In this document: positions 26,064 through 36,996 of the stretch, one piece after another
Numbering within the stretch: position 1 is the stretch's first letter
Layout of the letters: each line of letters opens with the position of its first letter
Assembly (NCBI RefSeq): GCF_001625365.1
Contig: NZ_LJJF01000002.1
Coordinates: forward strand, 1,151,501-1,215,500
Reading direction: 5' to 3'
DNA from: Streptomyces sp. MJM8645
GTDB lineage: Bacteria; Actinomycetota; Actinomycetes; Streptomycetales; Streptomycetaceae
Length of the DNA stretch: 64,000 bases
Position numbers and translations under genes: made by a program
The notes under the pieces: generated by a model
Databases searched by the model: none
What the model was told of the DNA's origin: nothing
The model's input: only the letters and a program-made list of their open reading frames with translations

Positions 26064-28637
26064 TTGCCGCGGCGCATACGCACAGCCACCCACGCGGCGG
26101 TGGCAGCCGTAGTCTCCGCCCTGGTCCTCGCGCTGCTCGCGCTGGGCATCGGGCCCATCCCGGCCCTCGGAACCGCCCTCGTCCCCGGGGCCGGGGCGTG
26201 GGACTCCGCCGCCGGCGCCGAACTCCCGCACACCGAGACCCTCACCCTGGCGGGCCTGAACGCGCCGGTGACAATCGCCTTCGACGACAACGGCGTCCCC
26301 GCCGTCAAGGCCGCCTCCGACACCGACCTGTTCCAGGCCCAGGGCTACCTGCACGCCCGCTTCCGGCTCGCCCAGCTCGACCTGGAGCGGCGCGCCGGCC
26401 GCGGACGCCTGGCGGAACTCAACGGGCCCGGGAGCGTCGAGTCCGACCGCTTCGAACTCCAGATGGGACTCCTGCGCACCGCCGAAGCCACGTGGGCCGC
26501 CACCGCGCCCGACAGCCCGGCGGGCCGCGCCCTCACCAGCTACACCCGGGGGATCAACGCCTGGATCTCCGAGCTGCGCCACAACGGGCAGTGGCCGGCG
26601 ATCTTCTCCCTCACCGGGGTCTACCCGGCCGACTGGACGCCGGTCGACAGCCTGGTCATCCAGGAACTCCTCACCCAGAGCATGGACTTCACCAGCACCC
26701 CGCTGGACTACGCGATCTTCCGGGAGTCCCTCGGCGAGGAGCGCACCATGGACTGGTTCCCGGTCCACGCGCCCAACGACCAGCGGCCGTACGACGTCGG
26801 GCCGTACCGCGACCTCGGCATCGCGCCGCTGCCCGCGAACGTCAACACCGCCGGGCCCGACGGCCAAGCCGCCGCCAACCGGTCGGAGCCCCGCCCCGCG
26901 CCCGTCGCCCCCACCGGGAAGCCCGACCCCGCCGGGGAGGCGACCGCGGCCCACGCCCTGCTGGACACCATCCGCGCGCTCCCGGCCACCCAGGTCCACA
27001 CCTTCCCGGACAGCAACGCCTGGGCGGCGAACGGCCCGGCCGTGGCGGGCGGCAACGCGATGCTCGCCGGCGACCCGCACCTGCCGATGACCCTGCCCTC
27101 GTACTGGTACCAGATCGCGCTGTCCTCGCCGGAGACCGACGTCACCGGCGCCAGCATGGCCGGCATGCCCGGCGTGCTGATCGGCCGCAACGCCAACATC
27201 TCCTGGTCCCTGACGGACGGGCAGAACCAGTCGACGGTCTTCTACAGCGAGCAGACCAGCCCCGACCACCCCGGCCAGTACTTCTGGAACAACGCGTGGC
27301 ACCCGATGCAGCGGGTGGAGTACACCATCCCGGTCCGGGGCGGCGACACCGAACACCTCGCCGTGGACCTCACCGTGCACGGGCCGGTCCTGACCAGGGC
27401 CGGGCAGACCACCTCGGTCAGCTGGATGGGCAACATCCCCTCCCCCGACCTGGCCGTCCTGCTCTCCGTCAACAAGGCCCGCGACTACCAGGAGTTCCGC
27501 ACCGCACTCGCCGACTGGCACGCCCCCACGCTCAACTTCGCCTACGCCGACGGCGGCGGCAACATCGGCGTGGTCGCCGCCGGGTACTTCCCCCTCACCA
27601 AGGGCGGCAACCCCTGGTTCCCGATGCCCGGCACCGGCGAATACGACGTGGTCGGCGCCATCCCCTTCGACGCCACCCCGCAGGTCCACAACCCGCCGAA
27701 CCACGTGGTCGCGACGGCCAACCAGCGCCCCGTCTCCGCCGACTACCCGTACTACATCGGCACCACGCTCAACGCCTTCGACAACGGCTACCGGGCCAAC
27801 CGGATCTACCAGTACCTGGAGAGCCACCAGGCGATGACCAGCGCGGACTTCACCACCCTGCAGAACGACGTCACGGACTACCTCGCCACCGTCATCCTGC
27901 CGCACCTGAAGACCGCCCTGGCCGACCAGAAGCTCGACCCCCGCCAACAGGCCGCCCTCGACGTCCTGAACCGCTGGGACCACACCATGAAACCCGGCGT
28001 CGCCGGCGGGCCGATCTGGTGGACCTTCTGGAACGACTACCTGGAGACCACCTTCCAGCCCTGGTGGGACCACGCCAAGGTGCCGGTCGAACGCGACCGC
28101 CTGTACCTCAAGGTCTCCAGCGCACTGCCCAGCCTCGACGAGAACCTCGAAGCCTGGACCCTGCACGACCCGACCAACCCGGCCTTCACCTCCCCCGGCG
28201 GCCCGACCCGCACCGCGACGGACGCCATGCGCACCGCGTTCACCCAGGCCGTCTCCGAACTGTCCCAGGACCTCGGCAACGACCCCGACACCTGGACCTG
28301 GGACCGCGTCCACACCCGGCAGATCCCCTCCCTCACCGGCGCCGAAGCCCTCGGCTACGGCCCCAAGCCCGCCGAGGGCGACCGCTGGACGGTCAACGCG
28401 GCCGACGGCGGCATGAACTCCACCTTCGGCCCGAGCTGGCGCATGGTCGTCGACTGGAAGGGCCCGGACACCGCCACCGCGCAGGCCGTCTACCCCGGCG
28501 GCCAGAGCGAGAACCCGGCCTCACCCTGGTACCGGAACTTCATCCCGTACTGGTGGGAGGGCCGGAACCCGCCGCTCCTGATGGCCGCCGACCAACCCGC
28601 CTCCACCAAGGTGTGGACCCTGCGACCGGGAGCCTGA
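26064..28637 (+). CDS. exported penicillin acylase family (Ntn-hydrolase) protein
   Basis: An 857-residue precursor of the penicillin amidase/acylase family. It begins with Arg-rich residues and a long hydrophobic stretch (about 10-40), a signal peptide or membrane anchor. The N-terminal alpha-chain region contains QGYLHARFRLAQLDLERR. After a spacer, Ser317 in DSNAWAANG is the expected N-terminal nucleophile of the beta chain once the precursor self-cleaves; GDPHLPMTLPSYWYQ follows, as in the family. Such enzymes hydrolyse amides: beta-lactam side chains, acyl-homoserine lactones, or the acyl tail of pyoverdine (PvdQ). At the end of a PKS-NRPS operon it may trim an N-acyl leader outside the membrane or substitute for chain release. 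The TTG start is chosen because CTGGAG lies upstream and the signal sequence begins there. Confidence 0.9.
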   Translation: MPRRIRTATHAAVAAVVSALVLALLALGIGPIPALGTALVPGAGAWDSAAGAELPHTETLTLAGLNAPVTIAFDDNGVPAVKAASDTDLFQAQGYLHARFRLAQLDLERRAGRGRLAELNGPGSVESDRFELQMGLLRTAEATWAATAPDSPAGRALTSYTRGINAWISELRHNGQWPAIFSLTGVYPADWTPVDSLVIQELLTQSMDFTSTPLDYAIFRESLGEERTMDWFPVHAPNDQRPYDVGPYRDLGIAPLPANVNTAGPDGQAAANRSEPRPAPVAPTGKPDPAGEATAAHALLDTIRALPATQVHTFPDSNAWAANGPAVAGGNAMLAGDPHLPMTLPSYWYQIALSSPETDVTGASMAGMPGVLIGRNANISWSLTDGQNQSTVFYSEQTSPDHPGQYFWNNAWHPMQRVEYTIPVRGGDTEHLAVDLTVHGPVLTRAGQTTSVSWMGNIPSPDLAVLLSVNKARDYQEFRTALADWHAPTLNFAYADGGGNIGVVAAGYFPLTKGGNPWFPMPGTGEYDVVGAIPFDATPQVHNPPNHVVATANQRPVSADYPYYIGTTLNAFDNGYRANRIYQYLESHQAMTSADFTTLQNDVTDYLATVILPHLKTALADQKLDPRQQAALDVLNRWDHTMKPGVAGGPIWWTFWNDYLETTFQPWWDHAKVPVERDRLYLKVSSALPSLDENLEAWTLHDPTNPAFTSPGGPTRTATDAMRTAFTQAVSELSQDLGNDPDTWTWDRVHTRQIPSLTGAEALGYGPKPAEGDRWTVNAADGGMNSTFGPSWRMVVDWKGPDTATAQAVYPGGQSENPASPWYRNFIPYWWEGRNPPLLMAADQPASTKVWTLRPGA

Positions 28638-28642
28638 CCACC

Positions 28643-29041
28643 ATGACGCAACAACACCCCTCCCCCACCCTCCTCCCCCTCCTCCTCACCCTCACTGCCA
28701 CCACCGTCATAGCCCTCGGCTCCCTCTGGTCCCTCTGGTACCTCCCCTTCCTCTGCGGCCTCGCCCTCGGCACCACCACCGCCCTGCGCGGCCAACGAGC
28801 CCGCACCGCCGTCCTCACCGCCACCACAGCCGCCCTCGCCGGCTGGGCCGCCCCCCTCCTCTGGCGCACCGCCACCGGCGAAGCCGTAGCCGGCACCGCC
28901 CGCACCCTCGCCGCCCTCGCCGGCCTCCCACCCCTCGCCTCCCTGATGATCACCGCCACCCTCCTGATCAGCCTCCTCCAAGCCCTCCTAGGCGTCTGGC
29001 TAGCCCGCACCACCACCGCCACCCTCCGCCCCACCCCCTGA
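28643..29041 (+). CDS. small integral membrane protein
   Basis: A 132-residue hydrophobic protein beginning 5 nt after the acylase stop, so almost certainly in the same transcript. About four hydrophobic segments can be drawn (near 10-30, 33-48, 56-74 and 88-118), separated by short Arg/Thr-rich loops. The coding strand is very C-rich. No family is recognised. It could anchor or assist the exported acylase, or contribute to product export or immunity; these are inferences from position only. Confidence 0.7.
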   Translation: MTQQHPSPTLLPLLLTLTATTVIALGSLWSLWYLPFLCGLALGTTTALRGQRARTAVLTATTAALAGWAAPLLWRTATGEAVAGTARTLAALAGLPPLASLMITATLLISLLQALLGVWLARTTTATLRPTP

Positions 29042-29063
29042 CCCCACCCCCCACCAAGGCAAA

Positions 29064-29115
29064 CGACGGCCCGGCCCGCACAGCGGCCCGGGCCATCGCC
29101 GTTCCGTGCTCTCGG
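29064..29115. repeat. 52-bp direct repeat, copy 1
   Basis: Matches 33883-33934 with 2 mismatches over 52 bp. It contains an internal GGCCCGG/CCGGGCC hairpin and ends CCGTTCCGTGCTCTCGG. It follows the end of the biosynthetic operon, so the hairpin may also act as its terminator. The two copies bound the 29.1-33.9 kb island. Confidence 0.9.
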
Positions 29116-29127
29116 TTCTGGTCTCAT
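29116..29127. repeat. 12-bp TTCTGGTCTCAT repeat at left island edge
   Basis: Identical to 33716-33727, and similar to 33704-33715. It directly abuts the 52-bp repeat. Short repeats placed next to an attachment-like site resemble arm-type integrase binding sites, but no integrase gene is present. Confidence 0.6.
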
Positions 29128-29215
29128 CCTCGCCCAGGGGCCGCGGACAGGCCCTGGAGCCAAGCACCCACTCCGACGAGCAGGAGGCACTCCAGCAACC
29201 GTAGGTCTCCGGGGA

Positions 29216-30559
29216 TCAGGCCTGGCGGGGCGCTATCGGTCGGGCGCGTTCCAGGAGTTCGCGGACGTGAGGGTTACGCCGGTGTGGCAGGGTCGCGGAC
29301 AGCATGGTGCGGATGCGGTCGTCGGCTCGGCCGGACTGGACGTGGGGGAAGTCGTCCAGGGCGAGGTTCCAGTTCTGGACGGCTTCCTCCAGTCGGCCGG
29401 CTCCGAGCTGCCATTCGGCGAGCATCGCGCGGTGACGGACACGGGCCCGGCGGTACACCGCGGGTCGGACCTTCTCGGAGTGCTGGAGTGCGCGGGTGGC
29501 GCCTTCTCGGTCGCCGAGCTCGTAGTTGACCTGGGCGACGTGGTACGAGAGGGAAGCCGGGTCGTAGGAGCCGTGGGCCTTGGCCTTGGATTCGGCTTGC
29601 TCCATGGCGACTTCGGCTTCGTGGAGCTTGGCTAGCGCTCCGGCGCGGTCGCGCGTCTGGGCGAGGGCGTGGGCCTGCTGTCCGGCGAGGAAGGCACGCA
29701 TCCGTGGTCCGGCCTCGGGTGATGCGGCATCGGCGGCGTTCGCGTACCGCAACGCGGTTGCTCCGTGGCCGAGTTCGACCGCTTGGACGCTCATTCCGCG
29801 CAGGGTGGTGCAGTAGGTGAGGTGGTCGCCGGCGGCGAGGGCGAGCTCCAGCGCTTTGGTGTAGTAGGCCTGGCCGAGCAGGTCGAGGCGTTCGTCCACG
29901 GCCATGTAGCCGGTCAGGTAGAGGTGGTCGGCGGCGGCGGACAGCATCGCCTTGCGGACCTCGTCGTCGGCGGTGGCCTTGAGGTGTGGGGCGATGTTGT
30001 TGACCATGAACGCGGCGGCCATCGGGCGGGCGGTCCGGCCGCCGAACTGGTCGTCCAGCTCACTGATCCGTTCGGTCATGGCGATCACGGCCTCGACCTC
30101 TGCCATGCCGATCCGGGTGTGTGGATCGGCCTTCAGCCGCTCGAATCGCCCGATGAGGTCCGGCCAGCCTGGAATGGTGAGGGCGACCGAGTACAGGCCC
30201 GCCCCGAGTACGCCCCTGCGCGATGGGTCCATGTCCATGCTCCCGAGGTCGATCAGTCCCGCCACCGTATCCCCGGACTGGGCCTGAACGTCAGGTCGAT
30301 CGGCGAAGCCCGCCTCGAATGCGGTGACCGGCCGCCCCAGGCGGCGGGCCAGGGCCTCCAGGACCACTTTCTGGTACTTGGCCATGGGACGGGTGCCCGA
30401 GAGCCAGTGCGAGACGGCCGACTCGTCGTACCTCAGCTTGTAACCGGCCTCGGTTCCGGCCCGGTTGACCGCTCGGGCGAACTCGCCGTTGCTCGCCCAC
30501 CGGCATTCCTCTACCAGCGGGGCGAGCTTGCCGTTGGGTGTCCGTTCGCGTGCTGCCAT
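29216..30559 (-). CDS. HTH transcriptional regulator with TPR-like C-terminal region
   Basis: About 447 residues. The N-terminal 90 residues form an XRE-like helix-turn-helix (YDESAVSHWLSGTRPMAKYQ). The rest is helical with repeated A-L-R patterns (for example ALELALAAGDHL and AGALAKLHEAEVAMEQAESKAKAHG) typical of Streptomyces regulators with TPR repeats. It is divergent from the RsbW-like ATPase gene, a common pairing of DNA-binding protein and anti-sigma-type kinase in actinomycetes. The start at MAARERTPNG is preferred; an in-frame ATG 33 nt upstream (30592) would add 11 residues. It probably acts on nearby genes; a role in controlling the 1-29 kb cluster is only possible by proximity. Confidence 0.85.
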   Translation of the reverse strand: MAARERTPNGKLAPLVEECRWASNGEFARAVNRAGTEAGYKLRYDESAVSHWLSGTRPMAKYQKVVLEALARRLGRPVTAFEAGFADRPDVQAQSGDTVAGLIDLGSMDMDPSRRGVLGAGLYSVALTIPGWPDLIGRFERLKADPHTRIGMAEVEAVIAMTERISELDDQFGGRTARPMAAAFMVNNIAPHLKATADDEVRKAMLSAAADHLYLTGYMAVDERLDLLGQAYYTKALELALAAGDHLTYCTTLRGMSVQAVELGHGATALRYANAADAASPEAGPRMRAFLAGQQAHALAQTRDRAGALAKLHEAEVAMEQAESKAKAHGSYDPASLSYHVAQVNYELGDREGATRALQHSEKVRPAVYRRARVRHRAMLAEWQLGAGRLEEAVQNWNLALDDFPHVQSGRADDRIRTMLSATLPHRRNPHVRELLERARPIAPRQA

Positions 30560-30730
30560 CGCCGCCCCCGGGCCGGGTTTCAAGGGTTTCAAGCATCCGG
30601 GGTGTCTCTACCGTGTTCACGCCGAGCGCACACCTGTTGACTCATTGTCAGGCCGAGCGAGAGCCCCACGGACCAGGGCTGCTTCGGCTTCACGATCGGC
30701 GGCACCGCCCACCTGCTCGTCCATTCCCAG

Positions 30731-31249
30731 GTGGCCGGTACCGCTCTCCAGGCCAGTGCCGAAGGGTGCCCCACCGTGGTCGTGCATTCCCATGTCTTCT
30801 TCCTGACCAGAGATCCGGTCTCCGTGCCCGTCGCCCGTCGTCGGGTGAGGAGCCGCGTCGCCAGCTGGGGCGTCCTGCTCGACGAGGACACCCGGTTCGC
30901 GTTGGACACGGTCACCTCCGAGCTGGTGACCAACGCCGTCCGGCATTCCGACCGGCCGATGCTCACCGTCGCCGTCTACGTGAGCGTCCGGCTGCGGCGG
31001 GCCCTGGTCGAGGTCTACGACGGCTCGACCGCACTTCCCCGGCGACGCCAGGCCGGCACGGACGCGGAGAGCGGCCGGGGGCTGGAACTGGTCGAGTGCC
31101 TGGCCCTGGCGATGACCAGGCGCCAGATCATCGCCGGGCCGCGACGAGCGGTCCAGGCAGCCTTGAACGCGCTCGAACGCCGTGGCCGGACGCCGATACG
31201 AGCCCCGCACTGCCCCGGCAGCACCCGCCCCGCCGTTCCGGCCCGCTAG
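30731..31249 (+). CDS. RsbW/HATPase_c-type ATP-binding protein
   Basis: About 172 residues or fewer. The sequence has the N-box DTVTSELVTNAVRHS, followed by VYDGS (G1-like) and GRGLELVECL (G2-like). This is the pattern of single-domain anti-sigma-factor serine kinases and orphan ATP-binding regulators abundant in Streptomyces. It lacks a sensor domain. It is divergent from the HTH-TPR regulator and 32 nt upstream of the PhyH gene. An in-frame GTG at 30776, preceded by GAAGGG, is an alternative start that would remove 15 residues. Confidence 0.82.
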   Translation: MAGTALQASAEGCPTVVVHSHVFFLTRDPVSVPVARRRVRSRVASWGVLLDEDTRFALDTVTSELVTNAVRHSDRPMLTVAVYVSVRLRRALVEVYDGSTALPRRRQAGTDAESGRGLELVECLALAMTRRQIIAGPRRAVQAALNALERRGRTPIRAPHCPGSTRPAVPAR

Positions 31250-31281
31250 GCAGGAACCCCGTCAGGAAGGGATCAGAACCA

Positions 31282-32217
31282 GTGACCAGCATGACCAGGA
31301 CCAACGGCGTCCTCGGCCGCCGCGGACTACGAACCGGCGTCGAATGGTCCACCCCCAGTGCCGCCCGCGCTCGCGCCGCCCAGCTCGTCGCCGAACACCG
31401 TTCCCAGCAGCGGGAGATCGTCCGCAACCCGCACCTGAATACCGAGTGGGCCCGCGCCGCCGTGCGAACCCCGCAGCTGCTGGCCGCCATCCAGGAAGCC
31501 ATCGGCCAGGACATCGCGGTGGAGAACACGTTCCTCGTGGTGAAGTGGCCCGGCCGCGCATTCGAGATCCCCTGGCACCAGGACGGCATCGATGCCCGCC
31601 TCGAACTGGACCCCGACCGCTCGGTCTCCGCCTGGCTGGCAATCAGCGACGCCACCGTGAGCAACGGCTGCCTGCACGCGGTACCCGGCTCCCACCACTT
31701 CGGCTACCTGCCGTTCTCCTCCGAGGCCGAGCACGGCGCCGAACGCGGCCGTGCCGACCAGGCGACCGGCTTCACCGCCGACACCTCGACCGCACTGCCC
31801 CTGCCGGCCGGGTCCGCCCTGCTCATGGACAGCCGCCTGCTGCACCGCTCCGGCACCAACACCAGCAACGGCGCCCGCGTCGGCCTGAACGTCCGCTCGC
31901 TAATACAGCCGCCGCCCGCCAACACGACCTCGCCGCGAATCGGCCCTGGTCGTTCCCTGCCTTCGAGGCAGCCCTACGGGCCAGCCTCGCCCACGACCCC
32001 GAGCAGCGGCCTTCAGCGTGCTCGCTCGCCAAGTTGCTCCGCACCGCTCTCGCCGAGCCCGCCTCGACCTGCGAGTAACCCAACATCCACAACACTGGAC
32101 ATGAACGTCCAGAGCGGCGCCAGCCACCATCATCGCTCCAACAATCGCGCGAGCCAGCTACGCCGATACTTGAGCTCACGCTCACGCCTCTCCTCCTCTA
32201 TCCGAGCAAGCTGGTAG
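31282..32217 (+). CDS. phytanoyl-CoA dioxygenase (PhyH)-family protein, 3' end probably altered
   Basis: A Fe(II)/2-oxoglutarate dioxygenase-like protein. WHQDGID supplies the proximal metal ligands (about His99, Asp101), VPGSHHFG is the family's conserved strand, and LLHRSG gives the distal His (about 188), followed by RVGLNVRS with the 2-oxoglutarate arginine. The family hydroxylates small molecules or amino acids. After about residue 215 the frame becomes a low-complexity Pro/Ser stretch and runs 88 nt into the convergent XRE gene, so the real C terminus is probably lost or frameshifted. Start GTG 31282; ATG 31291 is an alternative. It could be a tailoring enzyme stranded between the cluster and the island, but nothing proves this. 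Confidence 0.75.
   Translation: MTSMTRTNGVLGRRGLRTGVEWSTPSAARARAAQLVAEHRSQQREIVRNPHLNTEWARAAVRTPQLLAAIQEAIGQDIAVENTFLVVKWPGRAFEIPWHQDGIDARLELDPDRSVSAWLAISDATVSNGCLHAVPGSHHFGYLPFSSEAEHGAERGRADQATGFTADTSTALPLPAGSALLMDSRLLHRSGTNTSNGARVGLNVRSLIQPPPANTTSPRIGPGRSLPSRQPYGPASPTTPSSGLQRARSPSCSAPLSPSPPRPASNPTSTTLDMNVQSGASHHHRSNNRASQLRRYLSSRSRLSSSIRASW
31938..32078 (+). pseudogene. fragment resembling the C-terminal end of a Ser/Thr protein kinase domain
   Basis: In a different frame from the PhyH gene, this stretch reads like the last kinase helix: LAHDPEQRPSA followed by LAKLLRTAL, ending in a TAA. The DPxxRPSA pattern is the hallmark of the kinase C lobe. There is no kinase domain upstream in this frame, so either it is a relic joined by deletion to the dioxygenase gene, or it is the frameshifted natural tail of that gene. 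Confidence 0.5.
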
Positions 32218-33389
32218 AGCTCGGTCTCACGGCGATCGCCTGAATTCCACCCTTCGGGGCAGTCTCTCAGGACATGCTCACGAAGCCTCTCCCCCAAGTC
32301 GGCGGCGCCATTCTCGCCGCAGGCACGGTGGAATCGCAGGAGTGACTCCTTCGGAGCATGCAGAACGAACGCGGGAACCACATCGCGGACCCATTGCATG
32401 GCAGGGGATGGGTTCAACAGATGCACCAGGCTCACGGGCGCTTGGGCCCTGGTGACACGGAACTCGGTGAGCGGCTGTTCTTCGCCCTTGGATGGTTCCA
32501 GGGTCCTGGTGAAGTAGAAAACGGCGACTGGGTCGTGCGATCGAGCCGTCGCGGCCAGGATCCGCTGCCCGTCGAGCTTGCGCCCCTTGCCGAGGAACAT
32601 CTCATAGAGCCCAAAGAGCAAGGTGATGTCACTACTCGTCGCGAGCCGCTCCATCAACTGATCCGCTTGCTCGTCCTGGTCATAGTCACGCCAGTCGACG
32701 AGCACCTGATAGAGCTCGTCCACGCCGACTGCCTCTGCCTGATCCCACAGGAGGAGTTCGGCGTCGGTAGCGTTTGACAGATCCGCCATGGCGCGGACAT
32801 CGCGCTCCTGCAACCGCAGGAGCGCCTCGGCTTTCCGAATCTCTTCCTCGACCTCCACAACACGGCGCTCAGCAGCATCGCGCTGCTCAGTGAGCGCCCG
32901 TACTTCGTCCCGGGCGTGGACGCTGAGATCCGCGAGGGAATCCTCCACTGCCTGACGTTTGCGACGTTCTGCCACAAGCTCCTCGCGGAGTACATCGAGC
33001 TGCTGGTTGGTACGGAGGCGCTGATGCTCGATCTCCTCCCTCGCGTCAGCGAGTTCGAACTCGCGCGCCTGCAGCGGGTTCCGGGTCCGGACCGCGTCGT
33101 ACATCAGTTTCCGGGTCCGGGCGACTTCCTCAGGCGAGACCTCACCGCCCTCTTGTTCGGCGACCACCTGGTGGAGCCGTGCCGCAAGCTCTCGACGCGG
33201 GACCTCACGGCCGTTCAAGAACTTCGAGAGCCGGGTCTTGTCCACACGCAGCCTGTGGGCCAGCTCCTCGGAGCTGAGGCCGGTCCGGTCACGCAGATCC
33301 CTCAATCGCTGGGCGCAGCGCCGCTCCGGCTCGGACAGCCGCTCGTCGAGTTCTGCGAGACCACGCCGTGTCGGAAGCTGGTGCGTCAT
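32130..33389 (-). CDS. XRE-family HTH protein with long coiled coil
   Basis: About 419 residues starting MTHQLPTRRG. An N-terminal XRE HTH is seen (LSSEELAHRLRVDKTRLSKFLNGREVPRRELAARL). A charged coiled coil follows (about 90-205, rich in E, R, Q and A heptads), then a helical C-terminal region with DAELLLWDQAEAVGVDELYQVL and VVPAFVLHAPKESLL. This architecture is common in orphan Streptomyces regulators next to mobile-element remnants. An AGGGGG site lies upstream of the chosen ATG; another in-frame start exists 36 nt upstream. Target genes are unknown. Confidence 0.82.
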   Translation of the reverse strand: MTHQLPTRRGLAELDERLSEPERRCAQRLRDLRDRTGLSSEELAHRLRVDKTRLSKFLNGREVPRRELAARLHQVVAEQEGGEVSPEEVARTRKLMYDAVRTRNPLQAREFELADAREEIEHQRLRTNQQLDVLREELVAERRKRQAVEDSLADLSVHARDEVRALTEQRDAAERRVVEVEEEIRKAEALLRLQERDVRAMADLSNATDAELLLWDQAEAVGVDELYQVLVDWRDYDQDEQADQLMERLATSSDITLLFGLYEMFLGKGRKLDGQRILAATARSHDPVAVFYFTRTLEPSKGEEQPLTEFRVTRAQAPVSLVHLLNPSPAMQWVRDVVPAFVLHAPKESLLRFHRACGENGAADLGERLREHVLRDCPEGWNSGDRRETELYQLARIEEERRERELKYRRSWLARLLER

Positions 33390-33527
33390 CCTCCGGTGCC
33401 CCCTTCTAGGTTGCGAGCCAAGCAATGTGCGGCCGTGTGACGCAAGGCGCGGTTGCGACCTGACGCACTCATGCCCCTACCGAATGTGATTGGACCCTAC
33501 CGAACCAGTCGCACCTCGGAGGTTCTT

Positions 33528-33674
33528 ATGGCTCTCCCTCGCCCGTCCCGCCCGTTCCTCGATATCCGCATCGGCGGCACGCGGCTAACCATGCAGCGCT
33601 GTCCTCGTCGGCTGCTCATCCTGATGGGATCTGTCGCGGGCACCCTGAGCAGTGTGCTGGCGCTGCACCGGTAA
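33528..33674 (+). CDS. 48-residue small membrane-type protein
   Basis: A short ORF with an excellent ribosome-binding site (GGAGG at 33518-33522, 5 nt before ATG). The protein starts MALPRPSRPFLDIRIGG, has an RCPRRLL basic turn and a C-terminal hydrophobic stretch LLILMGSVAGTLSSVLAL. It is divergent from the XRE gene. Similar tiny proteins occur beside regulators on actinomycete integrative elements, which would fit the island edge. Function unknown. Confidence 0.6.
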   Translation: MALPRPSRPFLDIRIGGTRLTMQRCPRRLLILMGSVAGTLSSVLALHR

Positions 33675-33703
33675 GGGTGCAGTCAACGCGGCCTGAGTAA
33701 TGA

Positions 33704-33727
33704 CTCTGGTCTCAGTTCTGGTCTCAT
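33704..33727. repeat. tandem pair of 12-bp repeats at right island edge
   Basis: CTCTGGTCTCAG is followed directly by TTCTGGTCTCAT; the second is identical to 29116-29127. Tandem short direct repeats near an attachment-like site may be recombinase arm sites. No recombinase gene remains. Confidence 0.6.
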
Positions 33728-33822
33728 TCGCCCCCATCCGACCGGGTTCGGTCGGCGCCCGACGGTTCGATCCGCCGCAGGTCAGAACGGGTACAGAACC
33801 CGGCGGCCGGAGTTCGGGAGAA

Positions 33823-33876
33823 TTGGAAAGCGTGCCGGGAGCACCCCCTCACGAGTTCGAATCTCACATCCTCCGC
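33823..33876 (+). pseudogene. 3' fragment of a tRNA-Ser gene (attachment-site-like)
   Basis: The stretch reads like the 3' part of tRNA-Ser(GGA): anticodon loop TTGGAAA, 3' anticodon stem, long variable arm, GTTCGAATC T-loop and terminal CCTCCGC. The 5' half is absent, and the T-stem carries two changes (CTCAC where CTCGT would pair), so it is not functional. A hairpin with a GATGGCCCGG arm follows. Such 3' fragments usually mark att sites left by integrases that insert in tRNA genes. Confidence 0.75.
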
Positions 33877-33882
33877 TTCGAC

Positions 33883-33934
33883 CGATGGCCCGGCCCGCTC
33901 AGCGGCCCGGGCCATCGCCGTTCCGTGCTCTCGG
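33883..33934. repeat. 52-bp direct repeat, copy 2
   Basis: Second copy of the 29064-29115 repeat with 2 mismatches. Here the hairpin is complete (GATGGCCCGG paired with CCGGGCCATC) and lies 6 nt after the tRNA-Ser remnant, as expected of that tRNA's terminator. Confidence 0.9.
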
Positions 33935-34204
33935 CTTGGCTCTGAAGGACAACTCCGAGCGAACGCGCCCCGGAGCCGCTACCGTTGGAGGCGCAGTCGC
34001 AGCGCGCCGTTGCGTCCGTTGTCGGCTGCGCCACCTCAGAGCGACGGATACCGGAACCGGAGTCATGGTCTACACCGTGGGGGCGCGAGCTATCTGCGCC
34101 GAGCTGGAGAACTGAGAACCACTCAGTCCTCGTTCTCGGCCCGGCTCGGCGTGTGATCACCCCCCCCCACCTCTCCGCGACTCTTCCGTGAGGGCCCTAC
34201 CGCC

Positions 34205-36865
<2,661 letters not shown>

Positions 36866-36884
36866 GGCCAGTCCACCCGACACG

Positions 36885-36920
36885 GGCTGTCGGCCCCCTT
36901 CACCAGGGGGGTCGGCAGCC
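36885..36920. terminator. hairpin terminator after AlaRS gene
   Basis: GGCTGTCGGCCCCC and GGGGGTCGGCAGCC form a 14-bp stem with one or two imperfect pairs around a short loop, starting 20 nt after the stop. There is no clear T-tract, as is common in high-GC genomes. Confidence 0.6.
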
Positions 36921-36942
36921 CACACCGTCACCGTCGCAGCCG

Positions 36943-36972
36943 TCTGGCTCTGGCTCTGGCTCTGGCTCTGGC
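36943..36972. repeat. five tandem TCTGGC hexamers
   Basis: A perfect 5 x 6-bp tandem repeat in the non-coding gap between the AlaRS gene and the convergent 37-kb gene. It is probably a slippage product. Confidence 0.85.
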
Positions 36973-36996
36973 TCCGAGCATGACCACCCGACAAGC

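Larger units (their letters stand above)
33675..34204. other. gene-free stretch with island edge and alaS-like leader
   Basis: About 530 nt without a credible gene. It holds the tandem 12-mers, the tRNA-Ser remnant and the second 52-bp repeat, and then 270 nt upstream of the AlaRS-like gene. The last part contains a small CTGAG/CTCAG hairpin near 34108-34122 and a C-run near 34160. I see no T-box or other recognisable riboswitch. Confidence 0.6.

Noticed and set aside
29216..33389. Pathway-specific SARP or LuxR regulator of the PKS-NRPS cluster
   Set aside because: The regulators here are HTH-TPR and XRE/coiled-coil types inside a repeat-bounded island; nothing ties them to the cluster except distance.
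33823..33876. Functional tRNA-Ser gene
   Set aside because: The 5' acceptor strand and D arm are missing and the T stem has two mismatches.
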